Shown here one piece after another: positions 10,758-23,482 of a stretch of DNA of 64,000 nt (position 1 is its first letter; each line of letters opens with the position of its first letter). Source of the stretch: Cornus controversa (taxonomy: Eukaryota; Streptophyta; Magnoliopsida; Cornales; Cornaceae); contig CM048848.1 in NCBI GenBank assembly GCA_026545225.1, forward strand, positions 22,422,806 through 22,486,805. The letters run 5' to 3'. The translations under genes were made by a program, and so were the position numbers. The notes under the pieces are model-generated. The model saw only the letters and a list, made by a program, of their open reading frames with translations. It was not told the DNA's origin and ran no database searches.

Positions 10758-10973
10758 TTTTTTTTTTTTTTTTAGTCATTAGAAATCATTTTTTTTTTCT
10801 GGTCACCAAAATAGGAATCGTTTAAATATCAACATCGGGCACAATTGTCATCCTTGGACGACCTTTTGCCAAGAATGGGTAGAAAAATCCACTGGATTAA
10901 CGTGTTTTCACATCCACACAAGTGGAGAAGTACTCCTGCCTTAATTTAATTACATAGCATTGTTAATCACATC

Positions 10974-10976
<3 letters not shown>

Positions 10977-11006
<30 letters not shown>
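10977..11006. repeat. (AT)n microsatellite upstream of P450 gene 1
   Basis: About 30 bp of perfect AT dinucleotides, some 100 bp upstream of the P450 start codon. It may coincide with the TATA region; no separate TATA box stands out. Confidence 0.85.
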
Positions 11007-11010
<4 letters not shown>

Positions 11011-11108
11011 GGCCTGCATAGGGCGTACACTAATAAATCCTCGCTAGTTTGACAAGTAGTGCGCGCTTGCACAGACACAGAAAAGGAGTGTCTAGTTTTC
11101 TGCATCTG

Positions 11109-13338
11109 ATGGAGCAGCCAGTGACTTCATTCCTTTGGCACCCTTTTGTCTTCTCTTTTCTTGCCATATTTTTCATAGCATTCCTCATCAAGAAATGGCT
11201 CTTCAATACTTCTACAATCAACAAACACCTACCACCTTCACCACCAAAGCTCCCAATTGTAGGAAACTTCCACCAACTGGGCTTACTCCCTCACCGCTCA
11301 CTCCGATCTTTGGCTCAACGACATGGGCCTCTCATGCTGCTTCACCTCGGCAGCACGCCGACCCTCATTGCCTCGTCCGCTGACGCTGCTCGAGAGGTCA
11401 TGAAAACACATGATCTTGTCTTTCAAACAGGCCGAAATCTAAGGTCGCTCAACGGCTTCTCTACGATTATAAGGACGTGGCCGTGGCCCCTTATGGTGAA
11501 TTCTGGAGGCAGATGAAAAGCATTTTTGTGCTCCAGCTTCTAAGTAATAGAAGAGTCCAGTCTTTTCATATTGTCAGAGAAGAAGAAACAGCCCTCCTGA
11601 TGAAGAAGATTGAAGAGTCATCTTCTTCGTCCTCGGCATTGAATTTAAGTGAAATATTCACGTTGCTAACGAATGATGTGGTATGTAGGGCGGCTTTTGG
11701 GAGGAAGTACAGTGGAGGGGAAAGTGGGAAGAAGTTTCTGCTGCTATTGAAGGAATTCTTAGGGTTATTGGGTAGTTTTGATGTTGGGGCCTTCATTCCA
11801 TGTCTAGCATGGATCAATCATGTCACTGGTTTTTATGCTAATGTTGACAGAGTTGCAAAAGAGATTGATGAATTCCTGGAGCAAGTAGTTGAAGAGCGTA
11901 TGAATGTCCAGAAAAGGAAGAGTAATGGCGAAGAGAGAGTTGAAGATGAAGGCAGGGAGGATTTCCTTGATATTTTGCTTAGGATCCATAATGACAATAC
12001 TGCTGGTCTTTCCATTGATAGAGATTCCATCAAAGCTCTCATCTTGGTGAGGATCTCTCTCTCTTTCTCTCTCTCTCTAAGTGGCAAATTAGATTTTTTC
12101 ATTAGAGAACCAGCAAGGTACAGAACAACACACTCTCCTAAGGAGTGGAGACAATACAAATAAACCATACAAATGAAATATCCGAATCAGAGAATGGCAA
12201 AGGAATAAAAAAAAGAAATCAGCAAAAATATCTCAGAATTAGCTGTAGTATATAAATCTTGGTGCGATGACAAGTGCTCTCGTCCAAAGCGGTATGTCTT
12301 GGACTCGCATCGCAGAAAGGAAAGAGGCTTCAACTGTAGGCCAGCTTTCCAAACTTTGAGCAATCCAGTTAATGTAGTCTTACTAGAGATATTTCCCAAT
12401 TAATAGCCTTACCAGATATATTCAACTAGCCTCGCGAATCTGATCCAATCCAGTGAGATCAATTTTTAATGCAAAGAGCATTGAACAAGTCTCAACTTTT
12501 CAATGAAAACAGAATGGAACTTTATCTATAGTGTATAGTGGACTTTGCACAAATTAGTAATCCATTCTAAAAATTTCTTTAGGCTGTATTAACAAAAGAC
12601 CAATCTAGCACAACCCTTTACAAATCTATGTTGTGTGCGTGTGCACTATGGCTAGTTGAAAGGATATTCACATACATTGAACAAACTTTACTAACCATCT
12701 AAAATTGCTTCATATTCTGATTCCTGTAGGACACCTTTTCTGCTGGAACTGATACCACCTCCACAGTCCTAGAATGGGCCATGACAGAGCTATTAAGACA
12801 CCAGAGGGTCATGAATAAAGTGCAAAATGAAGTGAGAGAGATTCTTGAAGGCAAACCACACATAACAGCTGATGATCTGGAGGAAATGCACTACCTTAAA
12901 GCAGTGATCAAAGAAACTCTTCGATTGCATCCTCCTATCCCATTACTCGTTCCACATGAAGCGAGAGAAGATGTCAGAGTAATGGGCTATGACGTTGCAG
13001 CCGGAACAATGGTTATTATCAATGCTTGGGCAATAGGAAGAGACCCCGTGTCATGGGTTGAACCTGAAGAGTTTCAGCCTGAGAGATTCTTGAATTCTTC
13101 TATAGATTTCAGAGGGCATGACTTTGAATTGATTCCATTTGGAGCTGGCAGGAGGGGCTGCCCAGGGACCTCTTTCGCAATGGCCACCAATGAGTTTGTG
13201 TTAGCAAATCTCGTGCACAAGTTCGATTGGGCATTGCCTGGTGGAGCCAAGGGAGAATATCTGGACATGACTGAATGCACTGGTGCTACAATCGGCAGAA
13301 AAATACCTCTCCTTGCTGTTGCAACTCCATGTTCTTGA
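11109..13338 (+). CDS. CYP71-clan cytochrome P450, gene 1 (one frameshift)
   Basis: An ER-anchored haem monooxygenase of the plant CYP71 family (CYP71A-like by eye); the substrate cannot be told. Exon 1 is 11109-12046, the intron 12047-12729 (GT...AG, phase 0, after KALIL), exon 2 12730-13338, giving about 515 residues, normal for the family. The start MEQPVTSF was chosen because a hydrophobic anchor follows at once, then the proline hinge [12 protein letters not shown]. Visible motifs: helix C WRQMKS, I-helix AGTDTT, KETLR (ExxR), PERF, and haem loop [11 protein letters not shown], all intact. Near 11432 one T is missing in GTCTTTCAAAC, shifting the frame for the rest of exon 1; no other lesion is seen. 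It is either a recent pseudogene or a functional gene with a homopolymer assembly error. Same strand as gene 2, 15.4 kb downstream. Confidence 0.9.
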
Positions 13339-14826
13339 TAGTGTAATCTGGGACATTGTCATGTTTGTTGTTTGTTTCCTGTTTCAAGAGTAAAACATAT
13401 TTACAAAGTTTGTGTAAATATAGACGAAGTATTATTAGCTTAAAGCATTATTGGATTGTGAATTAGATAATCTGAACTAAAATCCTAAAAAAACTCTTCT
13501 GACTTGTCACATTTGTTTGTGTTTAACTCATCTTGTCTGATATAGATGAAGGAATACATATATACTGAACGGAAAGCTTGAAGGAAAATTTCACCTGGAT
13601 ACAGGATGCTCTCAAGGTGATTTACCCAGTAAATAATTTTTCCAGTTAATGATAAAATATTTAGAGCTCAATCAACACAAGTGACTGCAGTAATTTGGAA
13701 TATGGAATTCCCTGGCTGAAATGTTTTCTGATATGTGGAGGGCGAAAGAGAACGGGCCTCTTAATCTGACCCACCCGGCCAATATGGGGAACCGCCCACC
13801 CTAACCCAAACTCGTGTCTCCCTGGTTCTTTTAACCCATACCAGAAGCCCACCAGAAGCCCATCTAAACCCTGGCAGTCCAGTTTGCCCCAACGAGAACA
13901 CGAGAGGAATTTATGAGACAATAAAAAGATAGGACCGAGAAATGATAATGAAAAGCTACGCGGATATCATAAAACATATACATATTAGACCTGTAGTAGC
14001 AAGAGATCAAAGGCAGATTGAAGACTCTCATTCCACAAATTTCTAACAAAATTCTCTCTCTCTCTCTATATATATATAAAAATATATATTAGAGTAAATT
14101 ACACTTATCTCCCCTCTAATTAGGATTTATTACACTTACTTTTTCTGTATTTAGGATAATTCTAGTTACATGTGTAGGAAACCGACTCTTGCCGTCAGTT
14201 TCACTAATGGTTAGAAATGGTTAACGTTGATGGCTAAAACATGTATTTTCCATACATATAACCATGCAACATTTGTAGAAATGATTATTCTCATGCATTT
14301 TATCAAATATATAAAATGCAACATGTATAACATTGTCTCCACAACTATAAATCATGCTAAAAGATAACATATATCCACAATTTTATTAAACCATATACAT
14401 AGAACATTAATGCATATAACTACCACCTTAATTAGTATGTAGAGATTCAATTAACCAAAATTAGCATAATTAAAGATGTAAGACTCACTTTGTAACATTC
14501 CTAAACATGCCAATTAATTCAAATCACATCAATTTCTAAGGAATCGATGATAAGGTGGGGAAAACACCCCTACCTCAATTCCAAGACAATTTATCACCAA
14601 ATTCAACTTTGCCCCAAATCAATTTTGATTTGAGCAATCTCGATCCCTCAATGTGTAGACCGTTTCTCTCTTTTTCAGCATCTTCTAATTCTCATCCTAA
14701 GTCCCCCTAATTCAGTGGAGAAGGAAGAACATGAGATAGTTAGATACATATATAGATATACATTTTCTCTCTCATGGCTGATTAGAAAGAGTAAAATGAA
14801 TTCAATGTTTTCCTCTTTGTTATTTC
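13339..14826. other. Intergenic 3' of P450 gene 1
   Basis: Holds the presumed 3' UTR, a (CT)n(TA)n tract near 14050-14090 and AT-rich DNA. No supported gene. It ends at the target site (ATTTC, 14822-14826) of the gypsy element. Confidence 0.6.
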
Positions 14827-16870
14827 TGAAATACCCCTAACAAATTTCACGTATCAGGTGGTCAGTCTCACACATAAAACTTGAGGGATACTTACAACTG
14901 ATAGCAAACAAGCATAGAATACAAAGACAAAAGGAAAGAATTTTAAATACTGAAAGAAAAGTCTAACTGAAATAAAAATAAATAATGTTAAATAAATATA
15001 ATGATGGTCTGAGTGATACAACTTGGAAGTCCCGTAACTCAAGGACCTCATAACCAAAAATAACAAAAGTATGTATTGTTCTATAAAAGATCTAAGTCCC
15101 TACACTGATGTCTGGTAAGGAATAGATGACCGCCCGCTTTACAAATTTCACTCCCTATCCTCAAGGTGGAAACTGATTGGGACTTAAAATAATCAACAAA
15201 GTGGGTTAAACTCATGAGCAAGTTCCCTCTACTACAACCCAATCAGAGAACCGGTAAACACACCCTCTATATGAGGACAATATATATATATATATATATA
15301 AACATACAAACAAAACCTATCTCACTTACCCTACAGTACCAGATTGGGACCATCCTATATTCGGTACCAACCAATATGTTATTACAAAATATAGATCATG
15401 TTTTCCTAAGTTTCCTCCAGAGGTAATCCATACATGCCTGAGCTCTCGTAAGTACATATCCTACTATTATTTGGCAATGCTGACATGTCTCCCTTATTAA
15501 ATATATATAAAAACCTTACTACGTAACTAGTAATTCTCACATGCTTCCCAATTAACCTTGAATACCTTATTGGCAATCCTAATATGCTTCCTAGCAATTC
15601 TCACATGCCTTCCTAATTAACCTTGAATACCCTATTGGCAATCCTGACAATCCTCACATGCCTGCCTAATTAACTTTGAATACCTTATTAGGTATTGGCA
15701 ATCCTGACATGCCCCTTGACAATTCTCACATACCTCCCTAATTAACCTTGAAAAAAAAAAGTTTAACATACCTAGAAGCATGCAAATAATCACACTATTT
15801 TATATACTGAAACAAAGCATCAACATTTAACATGAACATTTAAAAATGCAAAGAAATCAATTAACAAGAAATAAATAAACAATTAAAAATAAAACCACAT
15901 AAATAACCATACAATGCAATCTAACATCAAGTGTATCTAAACCTAGATCTAACCTAGGCTTCCATGCATATTCTGCCTTTAAATGTCTTAACTAAATCTC
16001 CGAAGAATTTCAACAATTTTTTGGTAATTTAAAATATAAAAATACTAACTTAAAGGACACTTTTGAACTAAATCAACAATGAGGCGAACTTATTTCATCT
16101 TGAAATTAAAGTTTCAGGTATATTCTATCCTAAAAAGGTAAGTTTGAATTTTCAGTAAAAAATTTAATGTATTTTCAAGAATAAAAGAAAGTGAAAACCC
16201 AATTTTGTAGCATAGTTTCTAAACTAATTTAACCACGAGCGAAACTCATTTCCCCTTGAAATTTAAAACCCAAGAGTATTATATTCCTAAAAGGTTACTT
16301 CAATTTTTTTGACAATTTTCTGGAATTTAAAAGTAATTTTTAAAATTATATTTCCTATTTAAAATTAATTAAAAAATAAATAAAAATATTAAAATATTCC
16401 TAAAGTGGATGGGCCAGGCGAATGGGACCAGAATAAATTTTTCCAGTCCCTGTTGATGGTTAGAAAGTGCCCCACACGCCAACGACGTGCATGGTCTCTC
16501 TTTCTTCTTCCTTTTTATTTTTTTTTTATTTTTCTTCTTTCACCTACAACTACGTAACAAAAGAGCCTGAACTTCCTCGCCATTTTGTCGGCCCCCTCTG
16601 GACCCCGAATCTCACGTTTGAATATACCATTCAACTCCTCTCGGTTTAAGCTACGCATTGGTACCAGAATTCTCTTCGATTGCGGCCTAAATCGAAAGAC
16701 CCCAATTTCAAGTTTAGGGTTCTAAAATTTCAAACTCAAATTCCTGTCAATCTACCCAATGATTCGCAATTAAACTTACAGAGTCTATTCGGGAGAGCAA
16801 GATCAACATATTTATTAGAACAAAAACCTTTGAAAACAATGATTACATTAAACACAAATCTCATGTTCAT

Positions 16871-16909
<39 letters not shown>

Positions 16910-17621
16910 CATCCGCCTATGCACTCATATATACATGCATATACATATGAAAAATTACCCCATAATTTTACCAAAACCCACAGATTACTCATGTTTAATC
17001 CATAGGACATCCCTTAGCATGCATAATCCTACAATTACATAGTTATATACATGTATATGCGTATATTCAAGCAACATATATAAAAATAAATAAATATAAT
17101 CTATATTTATAGTTCAAAGGGGAAGAGGAGTTCGAACTTGCCTTATGATTTTGAGCAAAATCACATTCTCTCCTTTTTTTCGGCGTCTACCATTCTCTCC
17201 CTATACGTGCGTAACAACTCTCTGTGTGTAGGAACAACTGAACCCTAATCTTATTTTCTCTTTCTTCTTTCTATATTTTATTTTCTAAAAATTATTAAAA
17301 TAATACCCTAAATACTTCAAATAATAAACCTAAATATATTTAGCCCACATATATAAATGTGGCCCAAACCCAAAAGTCTAGCCCAATCCGACAATATTTA
17401 AAAATAAAAAAGGAATTTCAATTCAAAAAAATCCGACCAAATTATTTAAAAGAAAATTTACATTTAAAACAAATATTTCATAGGCATTTAAAATCAATCA
17501 ACACTTAGCAACAACTCAACATCCAAATTAAAAAAAGAGGAACATACATTAACACCACAAAATAAACAATTTGAATAATTAAAATCCCAAATTAAATATC
17601 CTCAAATTTTGGGATATTACA
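14827..17621 (-). repeat. Gypsy A 3' LTR
   Basis: 2795 bp. Contains an internal minisatellite around 15530-15760 built on 'CAATCCTGACATGCC' and 'CCTAATTAACCTTGAATACC' units, a (TA)n and a (CA)n(TA)n microsatellite (about 15279-15300 and 16872-16910). Confidence 0.9.
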
Positions 17622-17639
17622 CTATTTCCTGCTAAAAAG

Positions 17640-17790
17640 AGAAATTTTGTCCTTGAAATTCACCTCATTTCTGAAATAAAAGCTTTAGATATTTTGCCTT
17701 TATTTCATCTTTCCTTTCCCAAGTGGACTTCGCCTCATTGTGCTGGATGGTTTTGAGTCTGAATCTGTGGAACCTGTGGTACTAGCAAGG
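17640..17790 (-). pseudogene. Chromodomain remnant of gypsy A integrase
   Basis: Adjacent to the polypurine side of the 3' LTR, the - strand gives HNEAKSTWERKDEIKAKYL, matching HHNEVEFTWKREDEIKTKYL at the corresponding place of element B (about 50485-50560). This is the end of a pol-encoded chromodomain. Upstream of it pol is gone. Confidence 0.7.
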
Positions 17791-17799
17791 GTGACTACT

Positions 17800-18861
17800 G
17801 TCTCTATCCCTGCTGACCAAATTATCCCTTATTAATGTTAGGGCAATATCTACCTGAATGCCCAAGCTCACCACACCTGTAACAATTTCCTCTAAATACA
17901 CCAGTAGGCCTCCTCAACTATTTACCATGTAATTGAATCTAACCTATCTGCGGTACTCCACTCTACTGTCTGTAAGTAGAGACCTCCCTTTTCTAAAAAA
18001 CATTGCTAATTTTGAGTTTCTTCCACGCCTGTTGCCCTGGATGATTGCCCTTGTCAAAGTGTCTCCCACCATTACCATTTTTCCTCTCCACTGTCTAACT
18101 AGCGGAGTTCCTATCATTCTGTTTCTCCTATTTTCTTTGGCTGTAGTCTCTCCTCGACTGACAGTGCTGCAATGCAATATCAACCACCTGAGCATAAGTG
18201 GTATAATCTGGATTATCGATAATGACTTGTCGAATAGGCCAAATCAAACCATTCACAAAACATCTCATCTTCTTTTCCTCGATGTTCACCTCCTCAGGTG
18301 CAAACAAGGATAGACTGGTAAACACCTGCTTATACCCTCTGACTGTCCTGTCCTCCTGCTCTAAGTCCATGAATTCTCTCTTTTTAACCGCCCTCATGGC
18401 ATATGGGAAGTATTTAGCATCAAAACGGACCTGAAACTCTATATAAGTTAACGTAGTCCGTTCATCCACTGTAGTTATTGACTCTCACCACTGTAACGCA
18501 TCCCCCAATAGCTTAAAGGTAGCTAGCATCTATTTTTGTACTTTTGTGCTCACGATCATGCGAAGATGGCGTTCAATGTCTTTCCCCGACTGATACGCTT
18601 CGGTCACCTCCGTAGACCCTAAAAACTCTAGTGGATTCCCTTTTGTGAAGGAATTTCACACCTCTTCCAAGTGTTGGGCTGCTCCACTAGTAATGGAACA
18701 TGTGCCATCTGTGGTGGTTGCTGATTCTGAAGAGCAATTGCCACTCCTGTCGCTACAACCTGAGCAATAATGGCTACCAAATTGGGAGGGAGGTCCGTAT
18801 TTCCACCCTGAGCATTATCCTGACCGCTGGATTTGGTTCACACTTCTCCTAGGGGTGGCAT
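17800..18861 (-). pseudogene. Gypsy A gag
   Basis: A start ATG (MPPLGEV) lies at 18859-18861. The capsid-like Retrotrans_gag core is best seen at 18128-18469: FQVRFDAKYFPYAMR, KKREFMDLEQEDRTVRGY, LSLFAPEEV, MRCFVNGL. A CX2CX4HX4C zinc knuckle CYRCGELGHSGRYC follows near 17845-17890 with all four ligands. Several stops and frame changes break the N-terminal half. There is no protease after the knuckle. Confidence 0.85.
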
Positions 18862-19007
18862 CTGAAGATGAAACAGAAAAGTCATCAATACCCCAATAAT
18901 AGATTAGAGTATAATGAGTCATATACTTAAGTTCTACTTATCAGAATACGCAATGCGGAAGATACCATACAACAGATCCTAAGGACCCGAGAATACTTGA
19001 ACCTGGA

Positions 19008-19023
19008 ATGCTCTGATACTAAC
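19008..19023 (-). other. Gypsy A primer-binding site
   Basis: On the - strand, directly after the LTR, GTTAGTATCAGAGC resembles the tRNA-iMet site TGGTATCAGAGC with one mismatch. Confidence 0.7.
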
Positions 19024-21626
19024 TGAAATACCCCTAACAAATTTCACGTATGAGGTGGCCAGTCTATCACATAAAATCGGAGGGATACTTACAATTGATA
19101 ACAAAGAAGCATAGAATTCAAAGACAAAAGGAAAGAATTTTAAATGCTAAAAGGAAAGTCTAACGGAGATAAAAATAAATAACATTAAATAAATATAATA
19201 CTAGTCTGAGTGATACAACTTAGAAGTCCCATAACAAAAGGACCCCATAACCAAAAATAAAAAAGTAAATACTATTCTAGAAAAGATCTAAGTCCCTACA
19301 CTGATGTCTAGTAAGGAATAGATGACCGCCCTGCTTTACAAACTCCACGCCCTATCTTTAAGATGGAAACTACCTGGGGCCTGAAATAATCAACAAAGTG
19401 GGTTAAACCCACGATCAAGTTCCCTCTAGTACAACCCAATCAGAGAACAGGTAAACATACCCTTTATATGAGGACAAAATATATATATAAACATACAGAC
19501 ATAACCTCTTTCACTTACCCTACAATACCAGATTGCGACCATCCTATATCCGATACCAACCAATATGTTATTACAAAATATAGATCACATTTTCCTAGGT
19601 TTCCTCCAAAGGTAATCCATGCATACCCGAACCCCTAGTAAGTACAAATCCTACTATTATTTGGCAATGCTGACATGTCTCATTTATCTACATATTATAT
19701 GCCTAGTATTTGATAATCTTGACATGTCTCCCTTATTAAATATTCATAAAAACCTTGTTACATAATTGGCAATCCTCACATGCCTCCTAATTAACCTTAA
19801 ATATCCTATTGACAATCCTGACATGCCTCCTTACAAACCTCACATGCCTCCCTAATTAACTTGAATACCTATTTGCAATCTTGATATGCCTCCTGACAAT
19901 CCTTACGTGCCTCCCTAATTAACCTTGAATACCTTATTAAGTATTGGCGATCCTGACATGTCCCTTGGCAATCCTCACATGCCTCCCTAATTAACATTAA
20001 AAAAAAAGTTTAACATACCTAGAAGCATGCAAATATTCACACTATTTTATACACTAAAACAAAGCATCAACATTTAACATGAACAATTAAGAATGACAAG
20101 AAATAAATTAACGAGAAATACATAAACAATTAAAAATAAATTCACATAAATAACCCTACAATGCAATCTAACATCAAGTGTATCTAAACCTAGGTCTAAC
20201 CTAGGCTTCCATGCATATTCTGCCTTTAAATGTCTCAACTAAATCTCCGGAGAATTTCAAAAAATTTCTGGTAATTTAAAATATAAAAATCCCAACTTAA
20301 AGGACACTTTTGAACTAAATCAACAACGAGACGAACTTATTTCATCTTGAAATTAAAGTTCTAGGTATATTCTGTCCTAAAAAGGTAAGTTTAAAATTTC
20401 AGAAATTTTTTAAAAATTTTAATGTATTTCCAAAAATAGAAGAAAGTGGAAAACCAATTTTGAGGCATACTTTCTAAACTAATTTAATCACGAGGGAAAC
20501 TCATTTCCACTTGAAATTTAAAACCCAAAAGTATTTTGTCCTTAAAAGATTACTTAAATTTTTTCAATTTTTTTTTGAAATTTAAAAGTAATTTTAAAAA
20601 TTATTTTTCCTATTTTTCCAATTTAAAATCAATTAAAAAATAAATAAAAACATTAAAATATTCTAGACTGGGCCAGCGAGTGGGACCGGAATACCATTTT
20701 TTTGTCCCATCAGCGGCCTAAAAGGGCCCCACGCGCCGGCGCCGTGCGTGGGCGCGCGGCGCTCACTCTCTCTTTCTTCTTCCTTTCTTTTATTTATTTT
20801 TTTATTTTTCTTCTTTCACCTACAACTACGTAACAGCCATGGAGCTCGAACTTCCCAGCCATTGTCTGGCCACCTCCGAACCCCGAATATCGCGTTTGAA
20901 TATACCATTCAACTCCTCTCGGTCTAAGCTACACGTTGGCACCAAAATCCTTTTCGATCGTGGCCTAAATTGAAAAGTCCCAGTTTCAAATTTTAGGGTT
21001 CTAAAATTTCAAACTCAAATTTCCGTCAATCTACCCAATGATTCACAACCAAACTTACAGAGTCTATTCGGGATAGTAAGATCAACATATTTATTGGAAC
21101 AAAAACCTTCAAAAACAATGATTACATTAAACACAAATATCATGTTCATACATATATATATATATATACATCCGCCTATACACTCATATATACATGCATA
21201 TACATATGAAAAATTATCTCATAGCTGTACCAAAACCCACAGATTACCCACTTTTAATGCACAGAACATCCCATAGCATGCATAATCATAAAATCACATA
21301 GTTATATATATGCATATGCGTATATTCAAGTAACGTATATATATAAAAAAAATAAATATAATCTATGTTTACGGTTCAAGGGAGAAGAGAAGAGTTTGAA
21401 CTTGCATTATGATTTTGAGCAAAATCACTCACATTCTCTCCCTTTTTTCGGCATCTACCGTTCTTTCCCTGCTTGTGCGTAGCAACTCTTTGTGTGTAGG
21501 AACGACTGAACTCTAATCATATTTTCTCTTTCTTTTATCTATATTTTCTTTTCTAAAAATTATTAAAATAATTTCCTAAATACTTCAAATAATAAACCTA
21601 AATATATTTAGTCCCACATATGTATG

Positions 21627-21664
<38 letters not shown>

Positions 21665-21924
21665 CCAAACCCAAAAGTCTAGCCTAATCCGACAATAATT
21701 AAAAATAAAAACAAGGAATTTCAGTCCAAAAAAATCCAACCAAATTATTTAAAAGAAAATTTACGTGTAAAACAAATATTTCATAAACATTTAAAATCAA
21801 TCAACACTTAGCAACAAATCAACATCCACATTAAACAAAGAGGAACAGGCATTTACACTACAAGATGAACAATTTGAATAATTAAAACCCCAAATTAAAT
21901 ATCCTCAAATTTCAGGGTATTACA
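19024..21924 (-). repeat. Gypsy A 5' LTR
   Basis: 2901 bp, clearly homologous to 14827-17621 with many substitutions and small indels, so the insertion is not recent. Includes the same minisatellite (about 19660-20010) and a long (TA)n near 21620-21660. Confidence 0.9.
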
Positions 21925-22269
21925 ATTTATAGACCTACCTATCATATTTATAAAAATGCCATTAGTCTCTTCCAAAACTTTTTCATTTTTAATTTTGGTA
22001 ACTCTGATTGACTCAAAATTGATTTTGTAACGTGTTAAATAGTTTATTTAAGTTACCCTCCGAATTTGGTATCATTCCAACACTTTCGAATTTTCTGGGC
22101 CCACGGGACCCGAGCCTCGGGCCTACCCAATCTGAAAAAGTCAAATTTTTGCGAATTGCTCCCAAAACTTCTCCAGACATTTATACAAGTCTCCAAACTT
22201 GTATTTCACATTCAGAAAGGCATAAATAATTAAAGCATTTATATGACAATAAATAAAAATAAAAGAAAA
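21925..22269. other. Intergenic, no gene seen
   Basis: Between the gypsy element and the Mutator-like arm. A GC-richer piece (22095-22145, around GGGCCCACGGGACCCGAGCC) is probably transposon debris; the family is not identified. Confidence 0.5.
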
Positions 22270-22615
22270 TTAACCAAAAATGATCATGGTCCTTATACAA
22301 CCTACATCTAATTATTTATTTTCATAAATAATAATGTTAACAAAAAATAAAAATGTAATTAAATTTCTCTTTCTTTTTCTCTATCATATATATACTATAT
22401 AATATATATAACCAATATATATAATTATTTATTTCCATAAATAATATTATGTTCTTACTATGTTATTCCAAATTAGACATGTATTTTATCACTAAAAATT
22501 CGAAGCTACTTAATATATCTTCTTAATCATTGTGCTTGGGCTCAAAAAATAAATCATTTAAAATATAGCTACTTAATCATTAAAACTCACATAGAGCCGG
22601 TTGGTCAAAATAAAG

Positions 22616-22686
<71 letters not shown>
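22616..22686. repeat. (AC)n(TA)n(TG)n perfect palindrome, ~70 bp
   Basis: A run of AC repeats, a central TA run and a run of TG repeats form one self-complementary block with arms of about 23 bp around an alternating AT centre. It could extrude as a cruciform. Confidence 0.9.
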
Positions 22687-22693
<7 letters not shown>

Positions 22694-22774
22694 TCAATCA
22701 AGATGATATTGTAATATACATCACTATCATACACCACATCACATCATCCCCTCACACACTCAATCCCACCCCAA

Positions 22775-23285
22775 CGCAGGCGATCTGACCCATCGCTCAT
22801 CCCTCACTCTTACCCTCTAGTTACAGATCTCTTCTATCCGGATCTACTTCACAGTGATTACCTTGAAGTTTCGTATCAACCTATTGATCGAAGTCCCACT
22901 GTTGCTTTAAGTCTGCCCTTTATAGTTGGTGTAGCCAGAGGAGAACTCATCACCACCCTCTACCAAACCATCGGCCACACCACTAACAACTTCAGCTCTG
23001 TCAACATCACCCGTAACTCAGGCATGAATGATATCTCCATTCGTTCCCTACCGTCTACTACTCTTCCAATGCCACTGTTCTTTCTCTCATCAAAACCCTT
23101 CCCTATAACATCATCATCTTCTCTGTCAATTCCCTCATTGTCCCATATGGGTTCAATCTCATGGCCTCCGAAACTCGAGCTCCATTGGGTCTCAACATCA
23201 CCAACGCCCTCATTAATGGTCACAACTTCAACGTCGCCGCATCAATGTTGGCGGTGGTGGTTAGAAGAGGAGATGAGAAAGATAA
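22775..23285 (+). pseudogene. FLA4/SOS5-like fasciclin arabinogalactan protein fragment
   Basis: Read across frames, the + strand gives pieces typical of the first fasciclin domain and linker of FLA4-type cell-surface glycoproteins: DLTHRSSLTLTL, GELITTLYQTIG, TNNFSSVNITRN, then NATVLSLIKTLPYNI, then GFNLMASETRAPLGLNITNA and NGHNFNVAASMLA. At least one frameshift (near 23052) and one stop (near 22822) interrupt it. Only about 170 codons of an expected ~400+ are present; signal peptide, second fasciclin domain and GPI tail are missing. FLA4 proteins act in the cell wall and salt/root growth responses (family knowledge). The assignment rests on recalled family motifs. Confidence 0.65.
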
Positions 23286-23482
23286 CAGTGGCTTATAATC
23301 ATGAAGGGCATTGTGGTCATTTCAGTATATTGATATTTTATATAAAAATACATTTAAATAATTAAGTACAATTAAGACATTTCACATATAAAAAAAATTT
23401 GACTGGGTTGCGACGAAATTTGACGAAGTTATAGTCACGTGACAATACATCAAATCTCAAGGAGTGTTAGTGATATTTACCC

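Larger units (their letters stand above)
14827..21924 (-). mobile_element. Ty3/gypsy element A, pol-deleted, long LTRs (7.1 kb)
   Basis: LTRs 14827-17621 (2795 bp) and 19024-21924 (2901 bp), each TGAAATACCCC ... TATTACA on +, enclose only 1402 bp. Flanks ATTTC and ATTTA fit a 5-bp target duplication with one change. The interior (- strand) has a primer site, gag with zinc knuckle, then directly the end of a chromodomain; protease, RT, RNase H and integrase are missing. The LTR matches the elements at 41667 and 47555, whose copy at 47555 keeps integrase. By chromodomain and integrase type this looks like a Tekay/Del-like chromovirus (inference). Confidence 0.92.
22270..23482. mobile_element. 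Pack-MULE-like element carrying an FLA4-type gene fragment
   Basis: The right part, about 23295-23482, and the left part, about 22295-22455, match (reverse-complemented) the interior and one terminus of the intact Mutator-like MITE at 24230-24898. The right end finishes with the family terminus GATATTTACCC at 23482. The host-gene fragment lies between these arms. The left terminus is not found, so the boundaries on that side and the direction of capture are uncertain; insertion of the element around a pre-existing relic is the alternative. Confidence 0.5.

Noticed and set aside
17933-18434. Plus-strand open frames over gypsy gag
   Set aside because: Shadows of the - strand gag, which has clear capsid and zinc-knuckle patterns.
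22960-23223. Minus-strand open frame over the FLA4-like fragment
   Set aside because: Antisense shadow; the + strand shows the family motifs.
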